A stretch of DNA of 64,000 nucleotides from Porphyrobacter sp. GA68 (GTDB lineage Bacteria; Pseudomonadota; Alphaproteobacteria; Sphingomonadales; Sphingomonadaceae): contig NZ_JAKQYJ010000002.1 in the NCBI RefSeq assembly GCF_022605525.1, positions 620,001 through 684,000 of the forward strand, given 5' to 3'. Positions 1 to 9,279 of this stretch are shown one piece after another (within the stretch, counting starts at the first letter, position 1; each line of letters opens with the position of its first letter). The translations under genes and the position numbers were made by a program. The notes beneath the pieces are model-generated. The model saw only the letters and a list, made by a program, of their open reading frames with translations, was not told where the DNA came from and ran no database searches.

Positions 1-910
1 CGTTGAACCGGTCGATGGCAACGATGCCGGTGGGAGAAGTGACGTTGATTTCGGTCAGCCACTTGCCGCCAATGACGTCAATGCCGACGAAGACCAGCCC
101 GCGCCGCCGCAATTCCGGGCCGATGGCGGCGCAGATCTCCTCCTCGCGCGCGGTCAGCACCGCCGGCTCGGCATAGCCGCCCTGCGCCAGGTTGGAACGG
201 AACTCCCCCTCCCCGGGCTTCCGGTTGATGGCGCCCGCGAACTCGCCGTCAATGAGGACGATGCGCTTGTCCCCCTCTGCCACCTCCGGCAGGAACGGCT
301 GCACCATGTGCGGCTCGGGCCAGATGCGGTCGAATACCTCTGACAGGGCGGCCAGATTGGTTCCGTCCGCTTCGATACGGAAAATCGCCTTGCCGCCGTT
401 GCCGTGCAGCGGTTTGACCACCACCGCCCCGTGCTCCGCCTGAAAACGCCGGATTTCCTCCGTATCGCGGGTGACAAGCGTCGGCGGCATGAACCGGGCG
501 AAATCCAGCACGAACATCTTTTCCGGCGCGTTGATCACTTCGCGCGGATCGTTCACCACCAGCGTTTGTCCGCGCAACCGGTCGAGCAGAAGGGCGGTAC
601 TGATGTAGCCGAGGTCAAACGGCGGGTCCTGCCGCATCAGCACCACGTCCATGTCGCGGGCCAGATCGACACGCCGCGCATCGCCCGCCGTGTAATGATC
701 GCCGTCGACCCGGCGCACTTCCACCGGCGTCGCCAGTGCGGTCAGCATTTCCGCCCCGTCTGCGGTAGTCCGCAGCGCCACGCTGCTGACATCGTAATGC
801 CAGATCTGATGTCCGCGCGCCTGCGCCGCCAGCATCAGCGCGAAGCTGGAATCGCCCGCAATGTTGATCGAGGCGATGGGGTCCATCTGGAAGGCGGCGC
901 GAAGGGTCAT
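1..910 (-). CDS. gshB: Glutathione synthetase, 3' end cut by window
   Basis: Joins gamma-glutamylcysteine and glycine with ATP to make glutathione in the cytoplasm. About 303 codons are visible; the last few lie beyond base 1. The reading opens with MTLRAAFQMDPIASIN, the usual GshB opening, followed by MRQDPPFD near residue 92 and the ATP-grasp signatures VVVKPLHGNGGKAIF near 163, EGDKRIVLIDGE, and INVTSPTG near the cut end. The ATG at 910 lies 10 bases after the yraN stop, so it is the last visible gene of an rsmI-yraN-gshB operon. Function is assigned from these motifs and the conserved gene order. Confidence 0.95.
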   Translation of the reverse strand, partial: MTLRAAFQMDPIASINIAGDSSFALMLAAQARGHQIWHYDVSSVALRTTADGAEMLTALATPVEVRRVDGDHYTAGDARRVDLARDMDVVLMRQDPPFDLGYISTALLLDRLRGQTLVVNDPREVINAPEKMFVLDFARFMPPTLVTRDTEEIRRFQAEHGAVVVKPLHGNGGKAIFRIEADGTNLAALSEVFDRIWPEPHMVQPFLPEVAEGDKRIVLIDGEFAGAINRKPGEGEFRSNLAQGGYAEPAVLTAREEEICAAIGPELRRRGLVFVGIDVIGGKWLTEINVTSPTGIVAIDRFN

Positions 911-920
911 TAAACAGCTT

Positions 921-1271
921 TCAGGGTTGCCAGGCATTGCGGATGTGGCGCGGCTCCGCGTCCGGCGCAAGCAGCAGAACATCAACAGTCAGGTTGTCAC
1001 CCTGCTGCACGTAATCGTGCGCCACCGCCTCGGCCGCAGCCGCGACCCGGCTGAGGCGCCGTTCGTCGATGGCGTCCGCCAGCTGCGCCGCTGCCCGGCG
1101 CCACTTGACTTCAACAAACGCCACCAGCCCGGGGCGGCGCACGACAAGGTCGATTTCGCCAACCGGCGTCCGGCGCCGCCGGGCCAGCACCTCCCAACCC
1201 TGCTGCTGCAGGTAATCGGCGGCGGCATCTTCCGCGCGCCGGCCCGCCTGCTCCGCCTGTTGCCGCTTCAC
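921..1271 (-). CDS. yraN: YraN family (UPF0102) nuclease-fold protein
   Basis: A 116-residue protein of the YraN/UPF0102 family, which has a restriction-endonuclease-like fold and no firmly established role. Visible signatures are GEIDLVVR near residue 38 and FVEVKWRR near 52, corresponding to the D...ExK catalytic pattern of the fold. Its ATG overlaps the rsmI stop by four bases (1268-1271), so it is probably translationally coupled. The neighbours rsmI and gshB match the arrangement common in sphingomonads. The family call is solid; the biochemical function is not known. Confidence 0.92.
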   Translation of the reverse strand: MKRQQAEQAGRRAEDAAADYLQQQGWEVLARRRRTPVGEIDLVVRRPGLVAFVEVKWRRAAAQLADAIDERRLSRVAAAAEAVAHDYVQQGDNLTVDVLLLAPDAEPRHIRNAWQP

Positions 1272-2137
1272 GATTGACGCAACTCAAGCGCCAACTGGTA
1301 AAGCGTCTTGCGATCGAGACCGGTCTCACGCGCGACCTGCGCCGCCGCCTGCGACGGCTTGCTGGTTTGCAGCGCAGCCCGCAGCAGGGCGTCAGCGTTC
1401 ACCTCGTCCGGTGCCTGAGGTGCTGGAGGTCCGACCAGCAACACAATCTCGCCTCGCGGCGGAGCGGTTTCGTAATGCCGCGCCAGGGTCGCTGCCGGCC
1501 CGGTCCTGCACTCCTCGTGCAGCTTGGTCAGTTCCCGCGCGATGGCCACTTCGCGATCGGGCCAAAGGGCCGCGACAGCATCGAGGCTGCGAACGAGCCG
1601 GGGGCCGCTTTCATAGAACACCAGCGTCGCCCGAATCCCGGCAAGTTCCTCCAGCGTCTGCCGGCGCGCGCTGTCCTTGGCTGGAAGGAATCCTGCAAAC
1701 AGGAACCGGTCAGTTGGCAAACCGGCCACCGTCAGCGCTGCAACGGCCGCGCAGGGTCCGGGCAAGGTCGTAGCCGCGACACCGGCCTCCCGCGCCTCGC
1801 GCACCAGCCGGTATCCAGGGTCGGAAATGAGCGGAGTACCCGCATCGCTGACAAGGGCAACCGCCTGATCCCGCATCTGCGCGATGAGGTCGGCCCGCGC
1901 TGCGGCCGAGGCATGGTCGTCGTGGCGCCACAACCGTTTGGACAAGCCGAGATGTTTCATCAGCTTGCCGGTTACCCGCGTGTCCTCGCAGGCCACAATA
2001 TCGCATGCTGTCAACACGTCGACCGCCCGGCTTGTGATGTCGCCAAGATTGCCAATCGGGGTCGCGACGATGTACAGCCCCGGTTCGAGGCGTGGTCCAG
2101 TGTCACGACCGCACGCAGAGGTATCAGGGCTGCTCAC
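1268..2137 (-). CDS. rsmI: 16S rRNA (cytidine1402-2'-O)-methyltransferase
   Basis: Uses S-adenosylmethionine to 2'-O-methylate C1402 in the decoding centre of 16S rRNA. The tetrapyrrole-methylase-type fold shows as GLYIVATPIGNLGDIT near residue 16, ACEDTR, and VSDAGTPLISDPGYRL. A C-terminal helix-turn-helix-like tail ends in TLYQLALELRQS. I chose the GTG at 2137 (GTG AGC AGC), preceded by AAAAGGG. It gives 289 residues, the normal family size, and avoids running into the divergent gene at 2175. A longer in-frame reading to 2272 would overlap that gene's lipoprotein signal region. Confidence 0.93.
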   Translation of the reverse strand: MSSPDTSACGRDTGPRLEPGLYIVATPIGNLGDITSRAVDVLTACDIVACEDTRVTGKLMKHLGLSKRLWRHDDHASAAARADLIAQMRDQAVALVSDAGTPLISDPGYRLVREAREAGVAATTLPGPCAAVAALTVAGLPTDRFLFAGFLPAKDSARRQTLEELAGIRATLVFYESGPRLVRSLDAVAALWPDREVAIARELTKLHEECRTGPAATLARHYETAPPRGEIVLLVGPPAPQAPDEVNADALLRAALQTSKPSQAAAQVARETGLDRKTLYQLALELRQS

Positions 2138-2174
2138 CGAGCCCTTTTGAACATGCCAGGGAGAGGCGGCAAGC

Positions 2175-3347
2175 ATGAACAGAACCGCTGGAACCATTGG
2201 AGTTACAAGGCGCGCCGCTGCGCTCGGCATCGCGGCGATGCTGGCGGGTTGCGCCGTGGTGCCGAAAACCACGGCTCCCCTGCCGCGGGCAGATCGTCCA
2301 CCGGCCCCGCTACCGGGTGAAACCGTGCTGCCCCCGAGCGGCGAAACGCGGCACCGCGTGGCTCTCCTCGTGCCGCTGTCGGGCGAGAACCAGGCCGTGG
2401 GTCAGTCGCTTGCCAACGCCACGGCGATGGCGCTGCTCGACACCGATGCCGACAATCTGCGGATCACGACCTATGACACGGCCGGCAACGGTGGACCGGC
2501 CGCCGCGGCGGAGCGGGCAGTGCGCGATGGCAATGCGCTGATACTCGGCCCCTTGCTGCGTGAACATGTCGGCCCGGTGGTGGAGGCTGCGCGCAGCCGC
2601 AATGTGCCGGTCGTCAGTTTTTCCAATGACACGGGAGTCGCCGGGTCGGGTGCATTCATCATGGGGATCAGTCCGGAACAGTCGGTGGCCCGCTCCATCC
2701 GCTTCGCGCGTGCGCAGGGGGCACAAACGTTTGCCGCGCTTATCCCGGAAGGGGATTATGGCGCCCGCGCAGAAGCCGCCTTTCGCCAAAGTGTTGCGGC
2801 GGCGGGCGGACGGGTCGCGGCGGTGGAAACATTCGCCCGGCAGAACACCTCCATCGTCAGCGCGGCGCGCCGGGTCAGAGCGGCGGGGGCGGTGGACGCG
2901 GTGTTCATCGCGGACAGCGCCGCACTTGCCGCCCGGGCCGCGCCCGAGCTGGGTGCAGGTGTGCGGATCATCGGCAATGAGTTGTGGGCGGGCGACAACA
3001 ATCTGGCGAGGAACAGCGCGCTCAGGAACGCAATATTCGCCAGCGTCCCGGACAACAATTTCGCGCGTTTCGCGGAAAGCTATCGCGCGCGTTTCGGATC
3101 GGCTCCCTTCCGCATCGCGACCCTGGGGTACGACGCGGTGCTGCTGACGTTGAATGTCGCGCAAGACTGGCGGGTGGGAACCCCGTTCCCGGTCAGGGCG
3201 CTGGTCGACGACGGCGGCTTCCTTGGCCTGGACGGCCCGTTCCGGTTCACCCGGCAGGGCGTGGGCGAACGCGGAATGGAAGTCAGGCAGGTGCGCGCAA
3301 ATGGCGTGACGGTTCTCGATCCCACTCCGGCAAACTTCCGCCAGTGA
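2175..3347 (+). CDS. Penicillin-binding protein activator, LpoA-like lipoprotein
   Basis: A 390-residue lipoprotein with a periplasmic-binding-protein (type I) fold, related to the C-terminal domain of LpoA, which stimulates peptidoglycan synthases from the outer membrane. The signal region ends in the lipobox LAGC (Cys26), followed by a Pro-rich linker to about residue 55. The domain begins HRVALLVPLSGENQAVGQSL near 57 and includes LILGPL and NDTGVAGSGAFIMGI. It is divergent from rsmI by 37 bases, as in other sphingomonads. It lacks the N-terminal TPR domain of enterobacterial LpoA, so activation of a specific synthase is inferred only. Confidence 0.85.
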   Translation: MNRTAGTIGVTRRAAALGIAAMLAGCAVVPKTTAPLPRADRPPAPLPGETVLPPSGETRHRVALLVPLSGENQAVGQSLANATAMALLDTDADNLRITTYDTAGNGGPAAAAERAVRDGNALILGPLLREHVGPVVEAARSRNVPVVSFSNDTGVAGSGAFIMGISPEQSVARSIRFARAQGAQTFAALIPEGDYGARAEAAFRQSVAAAGGRVAAVETFARQNTSIVSAARRVRAAGAVDAVFIADSAALAARAAPELGAGVRIIGNELWAGDNNLARNSALRNAIFASVPDNNFARFAESYRARFGSAPFRIATLGYDAVLLTLNVAQDWRVGTPFPVRALVDDGGFLGLDGPFRFTRQGVGERGMEVRQVRANGVTVLDPTPANFRQ

Positions 3348-3391
3348 TGCAGTTTGCGGGGGAGAAAACCCCGAGCGTTCCACTTGCGTTC

Positions 3392-3422
3392 TTGTCAGAC
3401 GCCATCCGGCTGTCGATATACT
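3392..3422 (+). promoter_or_regulatory. Possible parE promoter placing the start at the ATG
   Basis: TTGTCA at 3392 is followed by GATATA at 3415 (17-base spacer) or TATACT at 3417 (19-base spacer). The -10 candidate ends only 7 bases before the parE ATG at 3430, and no purine-rich ribosome binding site lies between them. Transcription would then start at or next to the ATG, suggesting a leaderless message. Confidence 0.4.
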
Positions 3423-3429
3423 GCCTCAC

Positions 3430-5424
3430 ATGACCGATGATCTGTTCGACAAGCTGCCAAGTGCCAGCGACGGCAGCTACGATGCTTCTTCCATCGAAGT
3501 GCTTGAGGGGCTGGAGCCGGTGCGGCGGCGACCAGGCATGTACATCGGCGGAACCGATGACCGCGCCCTGCATCATCTGGCCGCCGAAGTGCTGGACAAT
3601 GCCATGGACGAAGCGGTGGCGGGTCACGCCAGCCGCATCGAAGTGCGTCTGGACGAAGGCAATCGGCTGACTATCAGCGACAACGGCCGCGGCATTCCGG
3701 TCGACGAACACCCGAAGTTTCCCGGCAAGTCCACGCTGGAGGTGATCCTGGGCACACTCCATTCTGGCGGAAAGTTTTCCGGCAAGGCCTACGCCACCAG
3801 CGGCGGCCTGCACGGCGTCGGGATCAGTGTGGTCAATGCGCTGTCGAAGCATACCAGGGTCGAAGTTGCGCGCGACCGGCAACTCTGGGTGCAGGAGTTC
3901 AGCCGGGGGCAGACGCTCGGCCGCCTGGAAAGCGCCGGAGCAGCTCCAAACCGGCGGGGCACCACTGTAGCGTTCACCCCCGACCCCGAGATTTTCGGCG
4001 ACCGCCAGTTCAGCGCAAAGCGCCTGTTCAGGCTTGCCCGGTCCAAGGCGTATCTGTTTGCCGGAGTGGAAATCCGCTGGCGCTGCGCCGACAGCTTGGC
4101 CAGCGAAGACGTGCCCGCAGAGGCCGTCTTTCGCTTTCCCGGCGGCCTGGCCGATCACCTCGCCGAACAGATCGGAGGGCGGGAATGCGTAACAGCGGAA
4201 CCGTTCGCGGGCAGGCAGGACTTTCCCAGGAACGACAGCGGTGAGCATCAGGGACGGGTCGAATGGGCGATCGCCTGGCCGCTCTATTCCGACGGCGCGA
4301 CCAGCTGGTACTGCAACACCGTGCCCACGCCCGATGGCGGCACCCATGAACAGGGTCTGCGCGCCGTCCTGACCAAGGGGCTGCGCGCCTTTGCCGACAT
4401 CGTGGGGCAGCGCAAGGCCAAGGACATCACTGCCGACGACGTGATGAACGGGGCGGAGGTGATGCTCTCCGTCTTCATCCGCGACCCTTCTTTCCAGTCG
4501 CAGACCAAGGACCGGCTGACCTCACCCGATGCGGCGCGCCTGGTCGAAAGCGCGGTACGCGATCACTTCGACCACTTCCTCGCCGACAATCCCGAACGCG
4601 GCAAGGCGCTGCTCGGCCAGGTGATGGAGCGGATGGACGAACGCCTGCGCCGCAAGGCGGAGCGCGAGATTAAGCGCAAGACCGCCACCAGCGCCAAGAA
4701 GCTGCGCCTGCCGGGCAAGCTGACGGACTGTTCCGGCGAAGGGGGCGGCGAAACCGAACTGTTCATCGTTGAAGGCGACTCCGCCGGCGGCAGCGCCAAG
4801 CAGGCGCGCGACCGCAAGACGCAGGCCATCCTGCCGATCCGCGGCAAGATCCTGAACGTCGCCTCCGCCTCGCGCGACAAGATCTACGCCAACAACGAGA
4901 TTGCCGATCTCATCCAGGCGCTGGGTTGCGGCACCCGCAAGGATTGCGATCCCGATGCGCTGCGCTACGACCGCATCGTCATCATGACGGACGCCGATGT
5001 GGACGGCGCGCACATCGCCACCTTGCTGATGACCTTCTTCTTTCAGGAAATGTCGGAACTGGTCCGGCGCGGACACCTGTTCCTGGCGCAGCCGCCGCTG
5101 TACCGCCTGACGAACGGCAAGGAGAGCCGGTACGCCCGCGACGATCTGCACCGGGCCGAACTGGAAGCAACGGTGTTCAAGGGCAAAAAGGTCGAAGTCG
5201 GTCGCTTCAAGGGTCTGGGCGAGATGAACCCGCAACAGCTGCGCGAGACGACCATGGCGCCCGAAAGCCGCAGCCTGATCCGCATCACCCTGCCGCCAGA
5301 GTTCGAACAACGCGCGGCGGTAAAGGAGCTGGTCGATCAGTTGATGGGACGCAACCCGGAACACCGCTTCAACTTCATTCAGAACCGCGCCGGGGAAGTG
5401 GACCGCGAACTTATCGACGCCTGA
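3430..5424 (+). CDS. parE: DNA topoisomerase IV subunit B
   Basis: ATPase subunit of topoisomerase IV, which with ParC decatenates daughter chromosomes. At 664 residues it is a normal length. The GHKL ATPase shows EVLDNAMDEA at 53-62, DNGRGIP at 84-90 and the Gly-rich lid GGLHGVG near 125. The TOPRIM domain shows EGDSAGGSAKQA near 448 and DADVDGAH near 521. The C-terminal region ends NPEHRFNFIQNRAGEVDREL, typical of ParE rather than GyrB, which would be longer. It starts 83 bases after the lipoprotein gene with no Shine-Dalgarno. ParC is not in the window. Confidence 0.96.
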   Translation: MTDDLFDKLPSASDGSYDASSIEVLEGLEPVRRRPGMYIGGTDDRALHHLAAEVLDNAMDEAVAGHASRIEVRLDEGNRLTISDNGRGIPVDEHPKFPGKSTLEVILGTLHSGGKFSGKAYATSGGLHGVGISVVNALSKHTRVEVARDRQLWVQEFSRGQTLGRLESAGAAPNRRGTTVAFTPDPEIFGDRQFSAKRLFRLARSKAYLFAGVEIRWRCADSLASEDVPAEAVFRFPGGLADHLAEQIGGRECVTAEPFAGRQDFPRNDSGEHQGRVEWAIAWPLYSDGATSWYCNTVPTPDGGTHEQGLRAVLTKGLRAFADIVGQRKAKDITADDVMNGAEVMLSVFIRDPSFQSQTKDRLTSPDAARLVESAVRDHFDHFLADNPERGKALLGQVMERMDERLRRKAEREIKRKTATSAKKLRLPGKLTDCSGEGGGETELFIVEGDSAGGSAKQARDRKTQAILPIRGKILNVASASRDKIYANNEIADLIQALGCGTRKDCDPDALRYDRIVIMTDADVDGAHIATLLMTFFFQEMSELVRRGHLFLAQPPLYRLTNGKESRYARDDLHRAELEATVFKGKKVEVGRFKGLGEMNPQQLRETTMAPESRSLIRITLPPEFEQRAAVKELVDQLMGRNPEHRFNFIQNRAGEVDRELIDA

Positions 5425-5449
5425 GGAACCTTTTGGGGGAGGAACGAAG

Positions 5450-5608
5450 ATGTGGAGGGCATGTTTTGCCACCGCGGTGCCGATGGTAGTGACTTCTCTG
5501 GCGGCGCTGCCGGTCAGCGCAACCGGGTGGTTCGGCCCGCCCGACGCGTCGGGCATTCCCCTCCTCCCCGCGGATGCGGAAGAATCGCTGGCGCTTGGAC
5601 CGGAATGA
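5450..5608 (+). CDS. Small putative secreted peptide, 52 residues
   Basis: An ATG at 5450 preceded by GGGGGAGG (a strong ribosome binding site about 9 bases upstream) opens a 52-codon frame ending at TGA 5606-5608. The N-terminus MWRACFATAVPMVVTSLAAL and the following PVSATG resemble a Sec signal peptide with an Ala-x-Ala-like cleavage region. The remaining roughly 27 residues are acidic and Pro/Gly-rich, ending ESLALGPE. It follows parE by 25 bases on the same strand. I do not recognise the family. The ribosome binding site and signal peptide argue it is real, but the short length leaves doubt. Confidence 0.5.
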   Translation: MWRACFATAVPMVVTSLAALPVSATGWFGPPDASGIPLLPADAEESLALGPE

Positions 5609-5680
5609 TGCGGCCGGCCAACTTGCCACGCGCCCGCATGCCCGTTACGCGCGCACCATGTCCCCAAGCCAGGATACCAG

Positions 5681-6529
5681 ATGACACAGCGTTTCGAAGG
5701 CACGCAATCCTACATCGCGACCGAAGATCTGAAGGTTGCCGTCAACGCGGCGGTGACGCTTCGCCGCCCGCTGCTGGTCAAGGGTGAACCAGGCACGGGC
5801 AAGACGGTGCTGGCGCAGGAAATCGCCCGTGCCATCGACGCTCCGCTGATCGAGTGGAACGTGAAATCCACGACCAAGGCGCAGCAGGGTCTTTACGAAT
5901 ACGACGCGGTCGCCCGCCTGCGCGACGGGCAGCTTGGTGATGAGCGGGTGCATGACATCGGCAACTACATCAAGCGTGGCAAGTTGTGGGATGCGTTCAC
6001 GTCCGAACGCCTGCCCGTCCTGCTGATCGACGAGATCGACAAGGCGGATATCGAATTTCCCAACGACCTGCTCCAGGAACTCGACCGGATGAGCTTCGAC
6101 GTGTACGAGACAGGAGAGCGGGTGGCCGCCCGCGAACGGCCGATCGTTGTCATCACGTCGAACAATGAAAAGGAACTGCCCGACGCGTTCCTGCGCCGGT
6201 GCTTCTTCCACTACATCAAGTTTCCCGACCGCGAGACGATGCAGGCCATCATCGACGTGCACTTCCCCGGCATCCAGAAACGCCTGGTGGCCGAGGCGAT
6301 GAACATCTTCTATGACCTGCGCGAAGTGCCGGGGTTGAAGAAGAAGCCATCCACCAGCGAGCTGCTCGACTGGCTCAAGCTGCTCCTGAACGAGGACATG
6401 CCGCTCGAAGTGCTGCAGGATCGCGATCCGACCAAGGCGATCCCGCCGCTCCATGGCGCGCTGCTCAAGAACGAACAGGATGTGATGCTGTTCGAACGGC
6501 TCGCCTTCATGGCGCGGCGCAAGAGCTGA
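5681..6529 (+). CDS. MoxR-type AAA ATPase
   Basis: A 282-residue AAA+ ATPase of the MoxR class; these chaperone-like ATPases act with VWA-domain partners in protein maturation or metal insertion. Walker A GEPGTGKT is at 35-42, Walker B LLIDEIDKAD near 112, and sensor 1 VVITSNNEKELPDAFLRRC follows. The obvious partner, a VWA/CoxE-like gene, lies downstream at 8013 on the same strand. The pair is interrupted by an opposite-strand chemoreceptor gene whose stop is three bases from this gene's stop. The substrate of the complex cannot be told from the sequence. Confidence 0.9.
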   Translation: MTQRFEGTQSYIATEDLKVAVNAAVTLRRPLLVKGEPGTGKTVLAQEIARAIDAPLIEWNVKSTTKAQQGLYEYDAVARLRDGQLGDERVHDIGNYIKRGKLWDAFTSERLPVLLIDEIDKADIEFPNDLLQELDRMSFDVYETGERVAARERPIVVITSNNEKELPDAFLRRCFFHYIKFPDRETMQAIIDVHFPGIQKRLVAEAMNIFYDLREVPGLKKKPSTSELLDWLKLLLNEDMPLEVLQDRDPTKAIPPLHGALLKNEQDVMLFERLAFMARRKS

Positions 6530-6532
6530 CGG

Positions 6533-7924
6533 CTACAGCCGGTAGGCGATTTCCAGATCGCCCCATCGGCGGCCGCCGATCCTGAGCGGGCGGTACACGT
6601 TGCGCACCACCTGATACGTCTGCCCATCGTTTTCCTGACGGTAAACGGCCATCATGTATGGTGCCTCGCTCTTCTTGGCCTTGCGATCCATTGTGTCGAA
6701 CAGGATGCGCCCGTTGCGGCAGTTCGCCGTATCGTGGGCAAGGTCGCCCGTCGGCGGTTGAGAGAACCGCGACATATGGGTGGGCAGATACCCGTTCATG
6801 TCGGTGCACGCCGCGGCAAAGATACGCGGGTCCGCCGCGACCGCGCGATCCAGCAGCGGGCGCCAGTTGCGATCGGCCCATAGTGTCAGCGTTGTCTCAA
6901 ACCGCTGGGGGCGGCTGTTCGCGATGTTGCGATAATCGGTGTCGAACAGCTGGTGAAGGGTCAACGATCCTTCTGCCAGCGCTGCTTCGGCCGCCTCTTC
7001 GACAGCGGCCGCGAACTGGTGCGCCACGTCCACCATGCGGCTGTCATCGGGAGAAAGGCCGGCGTGGACGATCCGGTCGAACATCTCGCAGGCGGTGATT
7101 TCCAGCTCGTCCACCCGCCGGCCGGCTTGGCGCAGGCTCGCCTCGTTGGTGTCGGACGCCTGGTCGAAACTGGTCAGGACCTGGTGCACGGCAGCCACAT
7201 GGGCGGTGATGGTGCCGGTCGCCCGTGCGATCTGTTCGTTGTGGCCGTCCACTTCATGCACAAGACCGGTCACCCCGGAAATGGTTGCCATGATGCTGTT
7301 GACGGACGTGCGCGCCTGCTGGTTTGCTTCAGTTCCGCGTTCGATGCGCTGGACGACCTCGCCCGCTTCCACTCCTAACGCCTCGACCGTCCGGCCGATC
7401 TCGTCCGTGGCCTTGCGCGTCTGTGCGGCCAGATTCTTGACCTCGCCGGCGACCACCGCGAAAGTGCGCCCTGCGTCCCCGGCCCGCGCCGCCTCGATTG
7501 TGGCGTTCAGCGCAAGGATGTTGGTGGTTTCCGCGATGTCTTCAATGTCGAGCGCGCTGCGCCGCACCTGGCTCATCGCGGAGGCGAAGCCAGTCACGTG
7601 GGTGCCCAACGCTTCGACCAGATCAAGCAGTTCGGTGATCTGCACCAGCGACGCCTGAATGAGGTCCGACCCTTCACCCAGCCGGGCAATCGCGCGGGCG
7701 GACAACAGGCGCGCTTCGTCACTGGCGTGGCTGACGCGTTCCTGGTCATCGTTGAGAGCGCGTACCGTTTCCTGCAGGGCGCGGTGTTCTTCGCGCAGCC
7801 GCTCCCCCGTGGCGAGCACGCCGTCTAGGATGCCGGCCACATCGCTGCACCCGATCGTCACATCGGCGCACCGGTGAGGAATCGCCTCAAGCGCGGCCGG
7901 AACGAAGTCGTGTTGCTGCAACAT
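6533..7924 (-). CDS. Soluble methyl-accepting chemotaxis-type receptor
   Basis: A 463-residue protein with the cytoplasmic signalling hairpin of chemoreceptors: [20 protein letters not shown] near residues 126-145, then [20 protein letters not shown]. No transmembrane segment or signal peptide is visible, so it should be cytosolic. After the coiled-coil comes a C-terminal module of about 140 residues with [17 protein letters not shown] and ending [13 protein letters not shown], a PAS/Cache-like tail seen in alphaproteobacterial receptors. I chose the ATG at 7924 (MLQQHDFVP), because the upstream in-frame extension to 8110 runs across the divergent VWA start. No che genes are nearby. Confidence 0.88.
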   Translation of the reverse strand: MLQQHDFVPAALEAIPHRCADVTIGCSDVAGILDGVLATGERLREEHRALQETVRALNDDQERVSHASDEARLLSARAIARLGEGSDLIQASLVQITELLDLVEALGTHVTGFASAMSQVRRSALDIEDIAETTNILALNATIEAARAGDAGRTFAVVAGEVKNLAAQTRKATDEIGRTVEALGVEAGEVVQRIERGTEANQQARTSVNSIMATISGVTGLVHEVDGHNEQIARATGTITAHVAAVHQVLTSFDQASDTNEASLRQAGRRVDELEITACEMFDRIVHAGLSPDDSRMVDVAHQFAAAVEEAAEAALAEGSLTLHQLFDTDYRNIANSRPQRFETTLTLWADRNWRPLLDRAVAADPRIFAAACTDMNGYLPTHMSRFSQPPTGDLAHDTANCRNGRILFDTMDRKAKKSEAPYMMAVYRQENDGQTYQVVRNVYRPLRIGGRRWGDLEIAYRL

Positions 7925-8012
7925 GTTGATAGTGCCTCGCTGGTTGCGGCGTGATGTAGGCGGCTGCCGGTTAATTTTGACTAAAGCGACGGCTTGAGGC
8001 AGCAGGGCAGTC

Positions 8013-9194
8013 ATGTTCTTCAACTTCGTCGACGAGCTGCGCGCCGCAGGGATTGCCGCCAGTTTCAAGGAGCACCTCACCCTGCTCGAGGCGCTGGACC
8101 GCGGCATCATCGAGCAGACGCCCGAAGCGTTCTACTACTTGTCGCGCGCCACTTTCGTTAAGGATGAAGGGCTGCTGGACCGGTTCGATCAGGTTTTTGC
8201 GAAGGTATTCAAGGGCGTGCTGACCGATTATGGTCAGAATCCGGTGGATGTTCCCGAAGAATGGCTGAAGGCAGTCGCCGAGAAGTTCCTGACGCCCGAG
8301 GAGATGGAGCAGATCAAGTCGCTGGGTGACTGGGACGAGATCATGGACACGCTGAAGAAGCGGCTGGAGGAACAGGAAGGACGCCATCAGGGCGGCAACA
8401 AGTGGATCGGCACGGGTGGCACATCGCCGTTCGGCAATTCCGGCTACAACCCCGAAGGCGTCAGGATCGGCGGCGAAAGCCGGCACAAGCGCGCGATCAA
8501 GGTATGGGACAAGCGCGAGTTCAGGAACCTCGACAACACGCGCGAACTGGGCACCCGCAACATCAAGATGGCGCTGCGACGCCTCCGCCGCTTTGCCCGC
8601 GAAGGGGCGGCGGATCAGCTGGACCTCGACGCCACCATCAGCGGCACCGCCAAGCAGGGATGGCTGGACATCCACATGCGGCCCGAACGGCGCAATGCGG
8701 TCAAGCTGCTGCTGTTTCTGGACGTGGGGGGGTCGATGGATCCGTTCGTCCGTCTGGTCGAGGAGCTGTTCAGCGCGGCAACCGCCGAGTTCAAGAACCT
8801 GGAGTTCTTCTACTTTCACAACTGCCTGTACGAAGGCGTGTGGAAGGACAACCGGCGCCGCTGGCAGGAACGGACGAAAACCTGGGACGTGCTCCACAAG
8901 TATGGCCACGACTACAAGGTCGTGTTCGTGGGTGATGCCGCGATGAGTCCCTACGAAATCACCCACCCCGGCGGCAGCGTCGAGCACATGAACGAGGAAG
9001 CAGGCGCGGTGTGGTTGCAGCGCGTGACAAACACCTATCCAGCGACTGTCTGGCTGAACCCTGTGCCGGAAACACAATGGGGCTATTCCCAATCCACCAG
9101 GATGATCAGGCAGTTGGTAAATGACCGGATGTACCCGCTGACGCTCGACGGGCTGGACGCGGCAATGCGGGAGCTGAGTCGCAAGCAGGGCTAG
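8013..9194 (+). CDS. VWA-domain protein, CoxE-like MoxR partner
   Basis: A 393-residue protein whose C-terminal half is a von Willebrand A domain of the CoxE-like kind. It opens with [15 protein letters not shown] near residue 233, a DxGGS form of the metal-ion-dependent adhesion motif. Later blocks are [13 protein letters not shown] and [14 protein letters not shown]. The N-terminal half is charged and helical. Such proteins work with MoxR ATPases as a chaperone pair, and the MoxR gene at 5681 is the likely partner. It is divergent from the chemoreceptor gene by 88 bases. The client protein is unknown. Confidence 0.88.
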   Translation: MFFNFVDELRAAGIAASFKEHLTLLEALDRGIIEQTPEAFYYLSRATFVKDEGLLDRFDQVFAKVFKGVLTDYGQNPVDVPEEWLKAVAEKFLTPEEMEQIKSLGDWDEIMDTLKKRLEEQEGRHQGGNKWIGTGGTSPFGNSGYNPEGVRIGGESRHKRAIKVWDKREFRNLDNTRELGTRNIKMALRRLRRFAREGAADQLDLDATISGTAKQGWLDIHMRPERRNAVKLLLFLDVGGSMDPFVRLVEELFSAATAEFKNLEFFYFHNCLYEGVWKDNRRRWQERTKTWDVLHKYGHDYKVVFVGDAAMSPYEITHPGGSVEHMNEEAGAVWLQRVTNTYPATVWLNPVPETQWGYSQSTRMIRQLVNDRMYPLTLDGLDAAMRELSRKQG

Positions 9195-9279
9195 CGGCGG
9201 CAGGGACGTTGCGGCACCATTTTTCCGGACACGCAATTCGTCGATAGCGTCCACCGTGGCTTGCCTATATTGAGCGGCG

